Below, piece after piece: positions 1 to 9,078 of a stretch of DNA of 64,000 nucleotides (positions are counted from its first letter, which is position 1; the number at the start of each line of letters is the position of its first letter). Source of the stretch: Occallatibacter riparius (GTDB taxonomy: Bacteria > Acidobacteriota > Terriglobia > Terriglobales > Acidobacteriaceae); the NCBI RefSeq assembly GCF_025264625.1, contig NZ_CP093313.1, positions 1,488,001 to 1,552,000 on the forward strand, given 5' to 3'. A model generated the notes under the pieces. That model had not been told where the DNA came from, did no database searches, and saw only the letters and a program-made list of their open reading frames with translations. The translations under genes were made by a program, and so were the position numbers.

Positions 1-1
1 G

Positions 2-76
2 CTCGGCCGCCTGCTTAACATCGACACCGCCGCCATCAAAGTCATCGACCTGTCCGTAGTCACCACCGGCGACTAA
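2..76 (+). CDS. C-terminal end of an unidentified protein (clipped by window start)
   Basis: An open frame runs from base 2 to a TAA at 74-76 and encodes 24 residues ending in VVTTGD. Codon use and GC-rich third positions fit the neighbouring genes, so it is read as the tail of a gene that starts before the window. The visible peptide is too short to assign to a family. It is followed by a 276-bp spacer before the next gene. Confidence 0.5.
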   Translation, partial: LGRLLNIDTAAIKVIDLSVVTTGD

Positions 77-352
77 GTGCACTGCGACGCTGTTGCACTT
101 GTCTTTTCGCTGTTGTACTTGTCTGCGCTTACACTCGAAGGCACTCTGCTGTTGCCGCTCCAAGCCGGCACAAAGGTGCCATCAGCTTTCCTTACACCGC
201 ATAAGTATTTCTGCTTAGACACGGGTGCCATCACGCGCGAAACTCCAATCTTGACGAGATAAAAGCGCAGCCGTGGGCAGTGCTCGCGCATCTCATTCTC
301 GCTATCTCTAATTGTTCCAACTCTCGGTTAGATAGTTCCCCAGGAGATCCAG
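77..352. other. Spacer with a short direct repeat
   Basis: No convincing gene is seen. Positions 88-104 and 108-124 carry two copies of a 17-bp word (CGCTGTTG, one variable base, ACTTGTCT) with a 20-bp period. The spacer ends in the AGGAG ribosome binding site of the next gene at 342-346. Confidence 0.4.
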
Positions 353-1714
353 GTGAAGACAACGGGCAAAGTTGCGCTTGCAGCAGTCGCTGCGTTCCTC
401 GCGATTCAATGCGTGCGCCCATCCATACCCTCCGCGGCGCCTCGTGCAGAGGTTCAGGCGCCGCCTGAAGTGCGCAGAATCCTGCAGAAGAGCTGCTACA
501 GTTGCCACTCCGACGAACGCCGCCTCGCCTGGTTCGATCAGATCGCACCCGCATACTGGCTGGTGCGCTATGACGTGCTCACGGCGCGAGAGCACCTGAA
601 CTTCTCCACGCTCGGCGAAAAGTCTCCAGCCGCGCAACGAGGCGCGCTCTTTGAAGCAGCTAACTTCATCCAATTGGGCGCCATGCCGCTGCCGCGCTTC
701 ACGGCCGCGCATCCCGCGGCGAAGGTCACCGATCAGGATCTCGCCACCCTCAAGGCATATCTCGCTCCATGGAAGACACCACCTCCTGCGCCCTCCGATG
801 CCGCTCACGCCTCAAGCGCACAACCATCTACCGCTCTCGCATCGCTCGCAGCAGTGAAACCGGCGCTGAACGGAATTCCATTCGATCCCAGCTTCATAAC
901 TTGGAAGCCCATCAGCTTCAGCGACCGCGGCGATAACAACACGCTCCGCTTCATTCTCGGCAACGACATCGCTATGCGCGCCGCCCAGTCCGGCAACATC
1001 TCCCCCTGGCCAGACGGCACTCGCTTTGCCAAGGTCGCATGGCAACAGACTCTCGGCTCCGACAGCCTGATTCACCCGGGCAAGTTCATTCAGGTCGAGT
1101 TCATGATTAAGGACTCGCGGCAGTTCAAGAACACCGACGGCTGGGGATGGGCGCGATGGGTCGGCCTCGATCTCAAGCCCTACGGCAAAGATGCTCGTTT
1201 CCTGAATGAGTGCACAGGCTGCCATCTTCCCGTGCGTGGCGATGACTACGTATATACGCTGCCATTCACGTCCGCCCAGATCGGGCGTGCTGAAATCGTC
1301 AACAACCATGCGGCTGCGCTTCCTCCATCGCTGCCTTATCAGCCGCTCTCCTGGCAGCCCATCACCATGTACGTCGATCCCAGCACGCGTGCCATGGCCA
1401 CTCTCTTCGGCAATGCGGCCGCGATCGATGCGATCCACGCATCCGGCATGGCCAACAACTCCGCTCCGCATCTCCCCTATCGCGAAGGCGCCGTCGTCGC
1501 CCTGGTGACGTGGGCTCAGCGCGAAGATCCGCATTGGTTCGGAGCGCGCATTCCGGATCGCGTCGAGTCCGTAGAATTCGTGCAGCTTGGTAAAGAAGGC
1601 GCTCCCGCCGCATACTCGCGTTTCTCCGGCGATCGGCAGGACCAGCCTCCGGCTTCCGTCACCATGCAACGCACCAATCTGATCCTGGGCCTGAGTCCTG
1701 CCCAGCTTCCCTGA
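353..1714 (+). CDS. Secreted haem-binding / cytochrome P460 domain protein
   Basis: The 453-residue product has a hydrophobic N-terminus (export signal). An N-terminal haem-binding domain follows with CYSCH at about residues 48-52, and a C-terminal cytochrome P460-like domain carries CTGCH at about 287-291. Both CxxCH motifs should bind c-type haem covalently in the periplasm. P460 family members oxidise small nitrogen compounds or act as periplasmic redox proteins; the substrate here cannot be read from sequence. The start is GTG at 353, chosen because AGGAG lies just upstream. The next gene begins 60 bp downstream on the same strand and may be cotranscribed. Confidence 0.8.
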   Translation: MKTTGKVALAAVAAFLAIQCVRPSIPSAAPRAEVQAPPEVRRILQKSCYSCHSDERRLAWFDQIAPAYWLVRYDVLTAREHLNFSTLGEKSPAAQRGALFEAANFIQLGAMPLPRFTAAHPAAKVTDQDLATLKAYLAPWKTPPPAPSDAAHASSAQPSTALASLAAVKPALNGIPFDPSFITWKPISFSDRGDNNTLRFILGNDIAMRAAQSGNISPWPDGTRFAKVAWQQTLGSDSLIHPGKFIQVEFMIKDSRQFKNTDGWGWARWVGLDLKPYGKDARFLNECTGCHLPVRGDDYVYTLPFTSAQIGRAEIVNNHAAALPPSLPYQPLSWQPITMYVDPSTRAMATLFGNAAAIDAIHASGMANNSAPHLPYREGAVVALVTWAQREDPHWFGARIPDRVESVEFVQLGKEGAPAAYSRFSGDRQDQPPASVTMQRTNLILGLSPAQLP

Positions 1715-1774
1715 TCGCCACCCGATTTACTACCCGCCCGGGCTCATTCGCAGTACCATGGGTGCGACAATTCC

Positions 1775-3757
1775 ATGAGAACGCGAATCCTGCTGTGCGT
1801 CCTGGTGGCAGCAGCCTGCGGCTTGCTGCACGCCCAATCCTTCGACCCTTCGCGGGGTCCGCATTGGCTGCTGTCCCTCGAAGGCCAATGGCGCTTCCAG
1901 GCCGGCGACAACCCACAGTTTGCCCAGGCGCAGTTCGATGACTCGCGCTGGTCGCTCCTCGACTCCAGCCACGATTGGTCCGCACAAGGATTCAACCGCT
2001 ATAGCGGAATGGGCTGGTATCGAATCCACGTATCACTCCCGCCGCAGCAGGGCCCCGTCTCCCTCATCCTTCCGCACATTTTCACCAGCTACGAAGTGTA
2101 TGCAAACGGCCAGTTAGCCGGGCGATTCGGCGACATGCCTCCGCGCCCGAAGGCCTTCTCAACCCACGCGGCGCGGCTCTACAACCTGCCGCCCGCCGCG
2201 ACGCAATCGCGCAATCTCCTCATCGCCATACGCGTGTGGCAGTGGCCTCCGTGGTCGCGCTACTTCGGTGGCGGCCCGTCGGAGTCGGGCTCCTACATCG
2301 GCGACTCTGAATCCGCCGCCCGGCAGCACACGATGATGCTGGCAGCACTGCACTGGGAGGACTCCGGCGTATTCCTCACCGCCCTGCTGCAATCGATAGG
2401 AGCGCTCGTAGCAGTTTGTCTTTTTCTCCTTCGCCGTTCGGAGCGCGAATACCTCTGGTTTTCCTTGATCCTCGCCTGCGCCGCGGCCGCCGGATGGATC
2501 TGGTACTCGTATCGGTACACCGTGTGGCCCGTATGGCTTGTGAACCAGATTCGCGATCTGCTGATCGTCTGTGGTATCAGCGCCGCCCAGTTTGCGTTCT
2601 TCACGCACCTATTCAAGCCGCGGCGCACGCTCGTCTACTGGCTCGTGCTCGCGTGCGTGCTTCTGCCGGCATGCACCGGCCTCATCGACACCGGGGACCG
2701 CATCGGCGTAGCGCAATGGAATCTGTTCACATCGCTGCTGATCGTGCCCCTGCACATCTGGATCCTTTCGCTGCTCGCCGCCCGCGCCTGGAACAACTAC
2801 CTCGATGCGCGCGTGCTCTTCGTCCCTGTCCTGCTGCAGAGCGCAGCCACCATGTTGCAGCGGATCGCGATCATCACCTATGTGCTCGACTGGCAGCATC
2901 GCTGGGCGTTCCAGTTAGCCTTGATACAGCGTCCATTCACCATCACCGTTACCCAGGCCGGCGATCTGCTCTTCCTCGCGGCGGTTCTTGCCATCCTGCT
3001 CCGAAGATTCTCGCGCGCAGAAACCGCGGAAGAGCGTTATGCCAGCGAATTCGACTCCGCTCGCTCCGTGCAGCAATATCTCATTCCCAGCCAATTGCCG
3101 CGTACGCCCGGCCTCGACATCCTTTGCGAATACCACCCCGCGCTCGAAGTGGGCGGCGATTTCTTCCAGGTCGTCACCGAGACGATCGATGGCAGCACGC
3201 TCATCGTGATCGGCGATGTGGGAGGCAAAGGCATGCATGCCGGCATGCTGGCCGCCCTCATCATCGGCGCCGTACGAACGGCGGCGGAGTTCACCACCGA
3301 CCCCGCCCAGATTCTCAACATTCTCAATCAGCGGCTGCAGAACCGCGGAGTCGCCACCTGCCTCGCCCTGCGCATCGATGAGGCGGGCCACGTGACCTCG
3401 GCCAATGCGGGCCATATTCCGCCTTACCTAAACGGAGATGAAGTCGCGATGGAAGGCAGTCTCCCTCTCGGCATCATTCCTTCAACGGACTACACCACCC
3501 AGCAGTGGCAACTTAAAGAAGGGGACGCCCTGCTGCTCATGACTGACGGCGTCGTAGAAGCTCAGAACATCGCCGGCGACCTCTTCGGTTTCGATCGTCT
3601 GCGAGACCTCATCCGCCAGCATGCAACTGCCGCTTCGCTCGCCGGCGCTGCTCAGAATCACGGGCAGACCGACGACATTACGGTGCTCTCCGTCGAATTC
3701 CAGCGCAGGAAAGCCTCAGTTGCACGCGACCAGCTCGCCCAGCCCGCCACAGCATAG
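1775..3757 (+). CDS. Membrane-bound SpoIIE/PP2C-type serine phosphatase with extracytoplasmic sensor domain
   Basis: The 660-residue protein has, in order, a signal peptide (about 1-20), a beta-sandwich region resembling the sugar-binding domain of family 2 glycosidases or 7TMR-DISM sensors (about 25-155), a block of about seven membrane helices (about 200-410) and a C-terminal SpoIIE/RsbU phosphatase domain (about 440-645). The metal-binding signatures GDVGGKGMHAG (near 480), MTDGV (near 589) and GQTDDIT are intact, so the domain should be active. RsbU-type phosphatases normally dephosphorylate an anti-anti-sigma factor; no partner-switch genes are seen nearby. A role in sensing an extracellular ligand, perhaps a glycan, is inferred from architecture. 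Confidence 0.85.
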   Translation: MRTRILLCVLVAAACGLLHAQSFDPSRGPHWLLSLEGQWRFQAGDNPQFAQAQFDDSRWSLLDSSHDWSAQGFNRYSGMGWYRIHVSLPPQQGPVSLILPHIFTSYEVYANGQLAGRFGDMPPRPKAFSTHAARLYNLPPAATQSRNLLIAIRVWQWPPWSRYFGGGPSESGSYIGDSESAARQHTMMLAALHWEDSGVFLTALLQSIGALVAVCLFLLRRSEREYLWFSLILACAAAAGWIWYSYRYTVWPVWLVNQIRDLLIVCGISAAQFAFFTHLFKPRRTLVYWLVLACVLLPACTGLIDTGDRIGVAQWNLFTSLLIVPLHIWILSLLAARAWNNYLDARVLFVPVLLQSAATMLQRIAIITYVLDWQHRWAFQLALIQRPFTITVTQAGDLLFLAAVLAILLRRFSRAETAEERYASEFDSARSVQQYLIPSQLPRTPGLDILCEYHPALEVGGDFFQVVTETIDGSTLIVIGDVGGKGMHAGMLAALIIGAVRTAAEFTTDPAQILNILNQRLQNRGVATCLALRIDEAGHVTSANAGHIPPYLNGDEVAMEGSLPLGIIPSTDYTTQQWQLKEGDALLLMTDGVVEAQNIAGDLFGFDRLRDLIRQHATAASLAGAAQNHGQTDDITVLSVEFQRRKASVARDQLAQPATA

Positions 3758-3864
3758 AGCAGAACAAAGCTCTTGTTTCGCGCCGGCCGTGCTTGGAAAG
3801 CCTGAACAAGCCCGCCACCTCGCACGCGTGGCAGCGAAGGCGCAGTCAGGCGCACCGCAGGTGC

Positions 3865-4953
3865 TCAGCTCCGCCAGTGCAGCTCCACCGGCCCATCCAT
3901 CGGATGCTTCCCAGTCCCATCCAGCCGCGCCTGCTTCAGCGCGAAATACCACTTCGCCGGCTTGTCCGCATCGTCAATCAGCATCAGGCTGGGATTGTGC
4001 TTCAGCCCCTCCGCCTGCTGAATCATCGTCACCTGGTCCTGCCGCACAAACTTCGCGCCGAAAAACTTAGCGACTGGAGTGACGAACGGCACGTGATAGA
4101 ACACGTTCCACGCCGCAATCACATCAATCCGGCACGTCGAGCTCGTCACCGGCGTCACCGTTGTCAGCGACGAAAACCACTTATCCCCGCAACGAATCGT
4201 CTCCGTCCTCCGATTCGGCAGCACGAAATCGATCGTCGTCTCCACCGGCTGCCCATATACGCCCAGCAGCTTGTAGGGCGCGGAGTTCCCGCTCGGCGCA
4301 TGGGCACTCATCCGGAAGCCCTCCAAAATCGGCTCAAACTTTTTAGTCTTCTCGCGAATGGACGCGCGCGAACGCCACCACCACGCCTGGTGCACAAACG
4401 GACCATGCGCCGGATCCATCAGCCCGATGATCCCGTGATCCACATTGCACGGCAGGTCCGCGCTCAAATGCGCCGTCCGATACTGCGGCCCGAACTTCGC
4501 CAGCTCCGGCGCCGCACGATCGGCATCACCGCGCTTGCGCCCCGGTCCCGGCACATACACCCACGCGTGCCCATCGCGCTCCTCGCACGGATACGCCGTC
4601 GCATAGATCCGCGTCGCATCCAGTTTGTCCACTGATGTCAGCGAGGGAATCAGTTCGCATTGCCCGCTGCACGGCTCGAACTCCCATCCGTGATAGCGGC
4701 ACGTCACGCGCTTGCCGTCGAACCATCCCTCGCTCAGCGGAATGCCTCGATGCGGACAGCTATCTCGCATCGCAAAGATGCGGCCATCGCTCCGCCGCCC
4801 CAGCACCAGCGGCAAATCAAGCAGCATCGCGGTCGCTAGCCTGCCCTTCTGCAACGTGTCGGTGCGCAGCGCGGGATACCAGTCGTCGTAGATCAGCGTC
4901 GCGCTCGGCCCCTGAATCGGCACGCCCGCTTCCGTAGTGGTCACAAACGGCAT
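3865..4953 (-). CDS. Rieske [2Fe-2S] non-haem iron oxygenase
   Basis: The 362-residue protein carries a Rieske domain with CPHRG (Cys66, His68) and CRYHGWEF (Cys85, His88). It also has a catalytic-domain stretch NVDHGIIGLMDPAHGPFVH that resembles the mononuclear iron site of pheophorbide a oxygenase-like ring hydroxylases. Such enzymes hydroxylate aromatic or cyclic substrates with electrons from a ferredoxin reductase; none is encoded next door, so the substrate is unknown. The ATG at 4953 is preferred because the Rieske domain starts soon after it. A longer frame reaches 5010 but adds 19 low-quality residues. Confidence 0.85.
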   Translation of the reverse strand: MPFVTTTEAGVPIQGPSATLIYDDWYPALRTDTLQKGRLATAMLLDLPLVLGRRSDGRIFAMRDSCPHRGIPLSEGWFDGKRVTCRYHGWEFEPCSGQCELIPSLTSVDKLDATRIYATAYPCEERDGHAWVYVPGPGRKRGDADRAAPELAKFGPQYRTAHLSADLPCNVDHGIIGLMDPAHGPFVHQAWWWRSRASIREKTKKFEPILEGFRMSAHAPSGNSAPYKLLGVYGQPVETTIDFVLPNRRTETIRCGDKWFSSLTTVTPVTSSTCRIDVIAAWNVFYHVPFVTPVAKFFGAKFVRQDQVTMIQQAEGLKHNPSLMLIDDADKPAKWYFALKQARLDGTGKHPMDGPVELHWRS

Positions 4954-5052
4954 TTGGGACTCACCATAGCATTCCGCCTGCCCACGATGCCAATTCCCCG
5001 CGCCCGCCAACCGTCCACTTCTCCGATTGCCGTTCGTCCGCCTTGTGATTCG

Positions 5053-6255
5053 CTAGTTGAGCGGCCTGACGATAAGACCTGCCGGGCTGGAGATCGCGTG
5101 TGGAGAGCCGGGTGCAGCCGCGGCCGTTGTGCTGGTGACCGTGAAGACGTAGAGCTTCCCCGCGTTCTTGCTAATCGCGAACAGATGCTGGCTGTGATCC
5201 CAGTAGGCCATATCGATATTGGCGGTGGTCAGCGGACCGGTAAAAGCCGTGACGGGGCCGGCTCCATTGAAGTGGAAGACCTGTAGACCCGCGGTCCCAT
5301 TCACCGCAAGCAGCTTGCCGTCTGGCGACATCGCCAGCCCGGCAATCGTACCTATGGCAGTAGAAGGCATGTTGGACCAGGTGCTGGTGGTGGTGAGACT
5401 ACCGCTTGGCTGCACGGTGTAAACCCCGAGTTGAGCCGCCGGAGAGTCGAAGGGGTTGTTGAAATCCGTATCCGTGAAGGTCACCGCCAGATGGTTCGTG
5501 GGGTCGGCCGCGGTATAGGCGCGGCAGTAAAAATGGCTTGGGTCATGCGTTGCAGGCGCAGGAGCGCTTATCGATTCCAGGTTGAGCAGCCCGCTCGACT
5601 CGCGTACGTACCAGGAGAAGTTGTCGAGGGGGCCGCCCTGATAGTTGAAGCACTCGGACGCATAGGCGAACTGATTGTTGCCGCTGACACTCAGAGGCTC
5701 ATCGAACAGGAAAATGTCAGCGCTCTTGCCGAGCCAGAGAAGCTTACCTGTGGGCTTGTCAACCATGAAGGATTGGTAATGAGAGTGATCGCAGAGTCCT
5801 CCCGTGAACTGCATGCGGTAAAGAGTGGCGCCGGCGTGGTCCAGGATGATGTCACTGGGGTAGACGCACCCGGTCTCGTCCGGGCTTTGCACGTCAGTCG
5901 AGTTGACCCATTGAAGCGAGCCGTCTGAATGAACCCGAAAGGAGGCAACGTATTGGCCCGCCAGGTTCGATCCGAAAAGGTATGCGCCATTGGTTGCGAT
6001 GCTGCCGACGTTGGCGCGGTAGGGCATTCCGGGGAGGGTGGCAAGGGCGCCGTTCGGGGAAACCGAGTAGCCCAGGAGCTTGTTGAGCGAGGCCGCCGAT
6101 GGGGTGTAGGAAACGTAGACCCGGGCTACGGGCGCCTGGGCTGCGGCGGTGTGGAAGCCGGGTAGGAAGGTGACGATCGCAAGAGCGGCGGCAAGCAGGA
6201 GCGATGCGGCTCTGTTCCGGGTGGGTGGGCGCAGGGACAGGTGTTGAGCGGACAC
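5053..6255 (-). CDS. Secreted beta-propeller protein, lactonase/YncE-like
   Basis: The 400-residue protein has a signal peptide ending near residue 40 (AAA-QA). Repeated blade-like segments follow, of the kind LAMSPDGKLLAVNGTAGLQVFHF and YLFGSNLAGQYVASFRV. This pattern is typical of seven-bladed lactonase/YncE-like propellers. Cytosolic 6-phosphogluconolactonases of this fold lack a signal peptide, so that function is unlikely here. No catalytic residues are assigned. It lies on the minus strand downstream of its own promoter region, with no obvious operon partner. Confidence 0.65.
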   Translation of the reverse strand: MSAQHLSLRPPTRNRAASLLLAAALAIVTFLPGFHTAAAQAPVARVYVSYTPSAASLNKLLGYSVSPNGALATLPGMPYRANVGSIATNGAYLFGSNLAGQYVASFRVHSDGSLQWVNSTDVQSPDETGCVYPSDIILDHAGATLYRMQFTGGLCDHSHYQSFMVDKPTGKLLWLGKSADIFLFDEPLSVSGNNQFAYASECFNYQGGPLDNFSWYVRESSGLLNLESISAPAPATHDPSHFYCRAYTAADPTNHLAVTFTDTDFNNPFDSPAAQLGVYTVQPSGSLTTTSTWSNMPSTAIGTIAGLAMSPDGKLLAVNGTAGLQVFHFNGAGPVTAFTGPLTTANIDMAYWDHSQHLFAISKNAGKLYVFTVTSTTAAAAPGSPHAISSPAGLIVRPLN

Positions 6256-6442
6256 GGGTAACCTCCAAAAATTATCGATAGTGCCGTAATGTAGAGCGCC
6301 ACTTGCCCGTCAAGTCCAATGACTGTCTATTCAGTTCTCTTTGATGCTGTTTAAGTCGTGCCTGGAAGCCGTCCGCTCCCTTCAGCACATTTCGCAGGCC
6401 CTTCATCAGCGTCTCGCCAGTCTGCTATCGCCCCTTCCGCTC

Positions 6443-8017
6443 TCAACGATCCAGAAACTCCGTCAGCTTCCCCTCCCCGCAAAGTCGCGCGCACACCGCA
6501 ACCACCTCGGCATCCAAAGCCGTTCCCGCTTCGCTCTCCAGAATCTCCAGCGCTTTCTCAATCGGATGCGCCGCCCGGTACGGCCGGTGCGAACTCATCC
6601 CCTCCAGCATGTCCGCCACGGTCAACACGCGCGTCTCCGGAAGAATCGTCTCGCCCTTAAGCCCATTCGGATATCCCGACCCGTCCAGCTTCTCGTGGTG
6701 CTGTAACACCATGGCCGCCACAGGCCATGGAAAGGGAATCCCCTTCAGCACACGATAGCCATGCTCGCAGTGTTCACTCACCAGCGCGCGCTCCGTCGCC
6801 GAGAGCCTTCCCGGCTTCGTCAGAATCTCCGCAGGAATCGACATCTTCCCGATGTCATGGATCAGCGCCGCAATACGCAACCCGCGCAGCCGGTCGGCCG
6901 TCCAGCCCATCTCCGCTCCAATCGCCACGGCAATATCCGCTACCCGGTTCTGGTGCCCTGCCGTGTAGGGATCGCGCATCTCCATCGCCAGCGACATCGG
7001 CTCAATCATCAGCAGCATCGCTTCGTTCAGCCGCCGCTCCATCGCCAACGCATGTTCCCGTTCCGCTTTCAGCAAATGGTCGTGTTGAATCGCAATCAGC
7101 CCATGCGCCACCTGCTGGGCCAGGTGCGTGAACATGTCCACCGGCACCTGCCCAAAGGCCTCCGCATTTTCCGCGCACACCACAAGAGCGCCGCGCAGCT
7201 CCTCGGCCTGAAATGGCACCGCAATGCATGAGTCGATCCCGAAATCGATGAAGCGATCCGTCCAGGGACTCGATGCCTGCATCTTCCGCGTGTCTGGCAC
7301 GATCTGAATCGTGCCCGTCCTGATCGCCTTTGAAGCTGGTCCCTGGCCCCTCTCGTTGTCTCCCCAGGTCAGTCGCAGCCCCTCCAGAAGACCGCTCCCC
7401 GGTCCCGCTTCCGCAGCCACGCGCATCGTCTGCTCCGCGTCATGCTCCGCCACACCGATCCAGGCAAACACATACGCAGGCTCCGTGACGATGGCCGCGC
7501 ATATCGCCCTCAACAGGCTCGACTGGTTGTGTTGGTCCGACAAAGCGTTGGCCGCCGCAGCATAAGCCGAAAGCGCCCATCGCTTCGTAGCCAGTCGATG
7601 CTCCTGGTGCTTCTGAACCGACAGGTCCTGGAACTCGCAGACGCTCACCACTCTGCCGTCGTCCAGCGTCAGGGCGCCCGATGTCGACACAAGGATGGCG
7701 AACGCTTGACCATTCGGTCGCACCAGGCGGAAATCCCTGAGCCTCTCCGGCAGAGGAGACATCTCCCCCAGCAGTTCCAACACCCGCGGCTCATCTTCTG
7801 GCGATAACAGCTCTTCCACGCGTCGGCCCACGATCGCCGCACGCGGCAATCCTGCCATTCGTTCAGCTGCGGGATTACAGTCGAGAATGCGGCCGGAAGG
7901 AAGCTCGATGATCACCTTGCCATCAAGCGCAATCTTCCACGAGAGCTCATAGAGCCTCAAATTCGTCTCTGTCGGGTCGCGAGGGAAATCGGTCAACTCG
8001 CCTGCGGTCTCGGTCAC
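6443..8017 (-). CDS. PAS-GAF-HD-GYP cyclic-di-GMP phosphodiesterase-like protein
   Basis: Domains in order are PAS (about the first 130 residues, with ILDCNPAAERMAG), GAF (about 155-310) and HD-GYP (last 190 residues). The HD-GYP signatures are complete: LIHDIGKM, HCEHGYRVL, HHEKLDGSGYPNGLKG. This predicts a cytoplasmic c-di-GMP phosphodiesterase tuned by two small-molecule or redox sensor domains. The start is uncertain. The open frame extends to a TTG at 8047 without a ribosome binding site; GTG at 8017 has GGAGGG close upstream and is used here. There is no signal peptide or membrane segment. Confidence 0.88.
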   Translation of the reverse strand: MTETAGELTDFPRDPTETNLRLYELSWKIALDGKVIIELPSGRILDCNPAAERMAGLPRAAIVGRRVEELLSPEDEPRVLELLGEMSPLPERLRDFRLVRPNGQAFAILVSTSGALTLDDGRVVSVCEFQDLSVQKHQEHRLATKRWALSAYAAAANALSDQHNQSSLLRAICAAIVTEPAYVFAWIGVAEHDAEQTMRVAAEAGPGSGLLEGLRLTWGDNERGQGPASKAIRTGTIQIVPDTRKMQASSPWTDRFIDFGIDSCIAVPFQAEELRGALVVCAENAEAFGQVPVDMFTHLAQQVAHGLIAIQHDHLLKAEREHALAMERRLNEAMLLMIEPMSLAMEMRDPYTAGHQNRVADIAVAIGAEMGWTADRLRGLRIAALIHDIGKMSIPAEILTKPGRLSATERALVSEHCEHGYRVLKGIPFPWPVAAMVLQHHEKLDGSGYPNGLKGETILPETRVLTVADMLEGMSSHRPYRAAHPIEKALEILESEAGTALDAEVVAVCARLCGEGKLTEFLDR

Positions 8018-8226
8018 GGGCCCTCCGCCGAATCCCAGCCAATCCAACCAGGCAAGAGGAGGAGTTGCACAGGCCAGTTAATCGATTCGTGCGTCCAATC
8101 ATATCTAGATATCGGCTCCGCAGGCCATCAACTTTATTGCGGGCGCGGAATAGTGCCACAAGGCAGTCCCAACTCGAACCCAGAGATCCCGCTGAAGCGG
8201 CCCGTCAAAACTCCCAGCCCGCCCTC

Positions 8227-8874
8227 TCAAGCGACCGGATATTTCTGATTAAACGGGAAGATCAGTTCCGCCTCGCTGGCCACCGGATTCCCATTCACCG
8301 TCGCCGGACGGAACCGCCACGTCTTCACTGTATCCAGCACAATCTGGTCGAGCGCATTCCCCATCCCCTTCACCAGCGTTTCGCCCGTCACCTCGCCTGC
8401 CTCGCTCACATTCACGTCGACGACGATGTGCTGCTCGGCCGCCGGAAGCAGCGCACGATCGGCGACCGGGGGCTTTGGGCTGAACACCGGAAACGCCGGA
8501 GTTGCGTTCTGCGCATCGGCTCCGTCACCTGCCGCAGCCGTGCCGGTCCCTTTGCCGGTGCTCTCCTGCGGCAGCGCTGACGGAGTCTCCTTCTCCTTGT
8601 GCGCCGCTCGTGTCGGGTCCATCAGCTTCGGCTGCGGATCCTTCACGTGCTCCGCCTTCTCGGCCTTGCTCGTATTCGGCAATTCGAACGACGGAATGGA
8701 AACCCGATGCGCCCCGCCCGCAACCTGCAGCATCGCCAGGTAGTCGGCCTTCGCCGGCGGCACCGTCCGCACCCGCAGACGCGCTCCTCCCACCAGCAGC
8801 AGAGAAAGCGCCGCTGCGTGCAGACCCGCGGAAACAATCACGCCCGGCCGGCTTCGTAAGGTGCGGATTTCCAT
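8227..8874 (-). CDS. TonB-like energy transducer (TonB C-terminal domain)
   Basis: The 215-residue protein has an N-terminal membrane anchor (VIVSAGLHAAALSLLLVGG), a periplasmic linker and a TonB C-terminal domain. The latter contains VDVNVSEAGEVTG and TWRFRPATVNGNPV. TonB proteins pass proton-motive energy to outer-membrane receptors. No exbB/exbD or receptor lies nearby, so it may be one of several TonB paralogues. ATG at 8874 is chosen because AGGGAGG sits about seven bases upstream; the frame continues upstream to 8925 without support. Confidence 0.82.
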   Translation of the reverse strand: MEIRTLRSRPGVIVSAGLHAAALSLLLVGGARLRVRTVPPAKADYLAMLQVAGGAHRVSIPSFELPNTSKAEKAEHVKDPQPKLMDPTRAAHKEKETPSALPQESTGKGTGTAAAGDGADAQNATPAFPVFSPKPPVADRALLPAAEQHIVVDVNVSEAGEVTGETLVKGMGNALDQIVLDTVKTWRFRPATVNGNPVASEAELIFPFNQKYPVA

Positions 8875-9017
8875 TCGGCATCCTCCCTGATGTGCCCGAA
8901 TCGTAGCATGTATTACCATCTGCAAAACTCGGATGCATTGGCCTTGTATCAGGACATGACTTCAGCTAAAGCCATGCACTTTACATTGGCCGTCCCGCGA
9001 GTTTCGTGAGTAGTCTG

Positions 9018-9053
9018 AAAGGGCGGGTTTCCGGTGTCGGAAACCCGCCCTTT
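9018..9053 (-). terminator. Strong intrinsic terminator-like hairpin after the pirin gene
   Basis: A perfect 16-bp stem (9018-9033 with 9038-9053) closes a 4-base loop, with A-rich and T-rich ends on both strands. It lies 25 bp beyond the pirin stop codon on the minus strand and upstream of the TonB-like gene, so it should insulate the two. Confidence 0.8.
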
Positions 9054-9078
9054 GGTATTCGTGCTTCAGCTCCGCGCC

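Noticed and set aside
3793..4635. A 280-codon plus-strand frame opposite the Rieske gene
   Set aside because: It is Arg/His/Pro-rich with no motif, and the minus strand holds an intact Rieske oxygenase.
5053..6255. The beta-propeller as the missing 6-phosphogluconolactonase
   Set aside because: It has a clear signal peptide and lies 16 kb from the pentose phosphate genes. The fold alone does not support that role.
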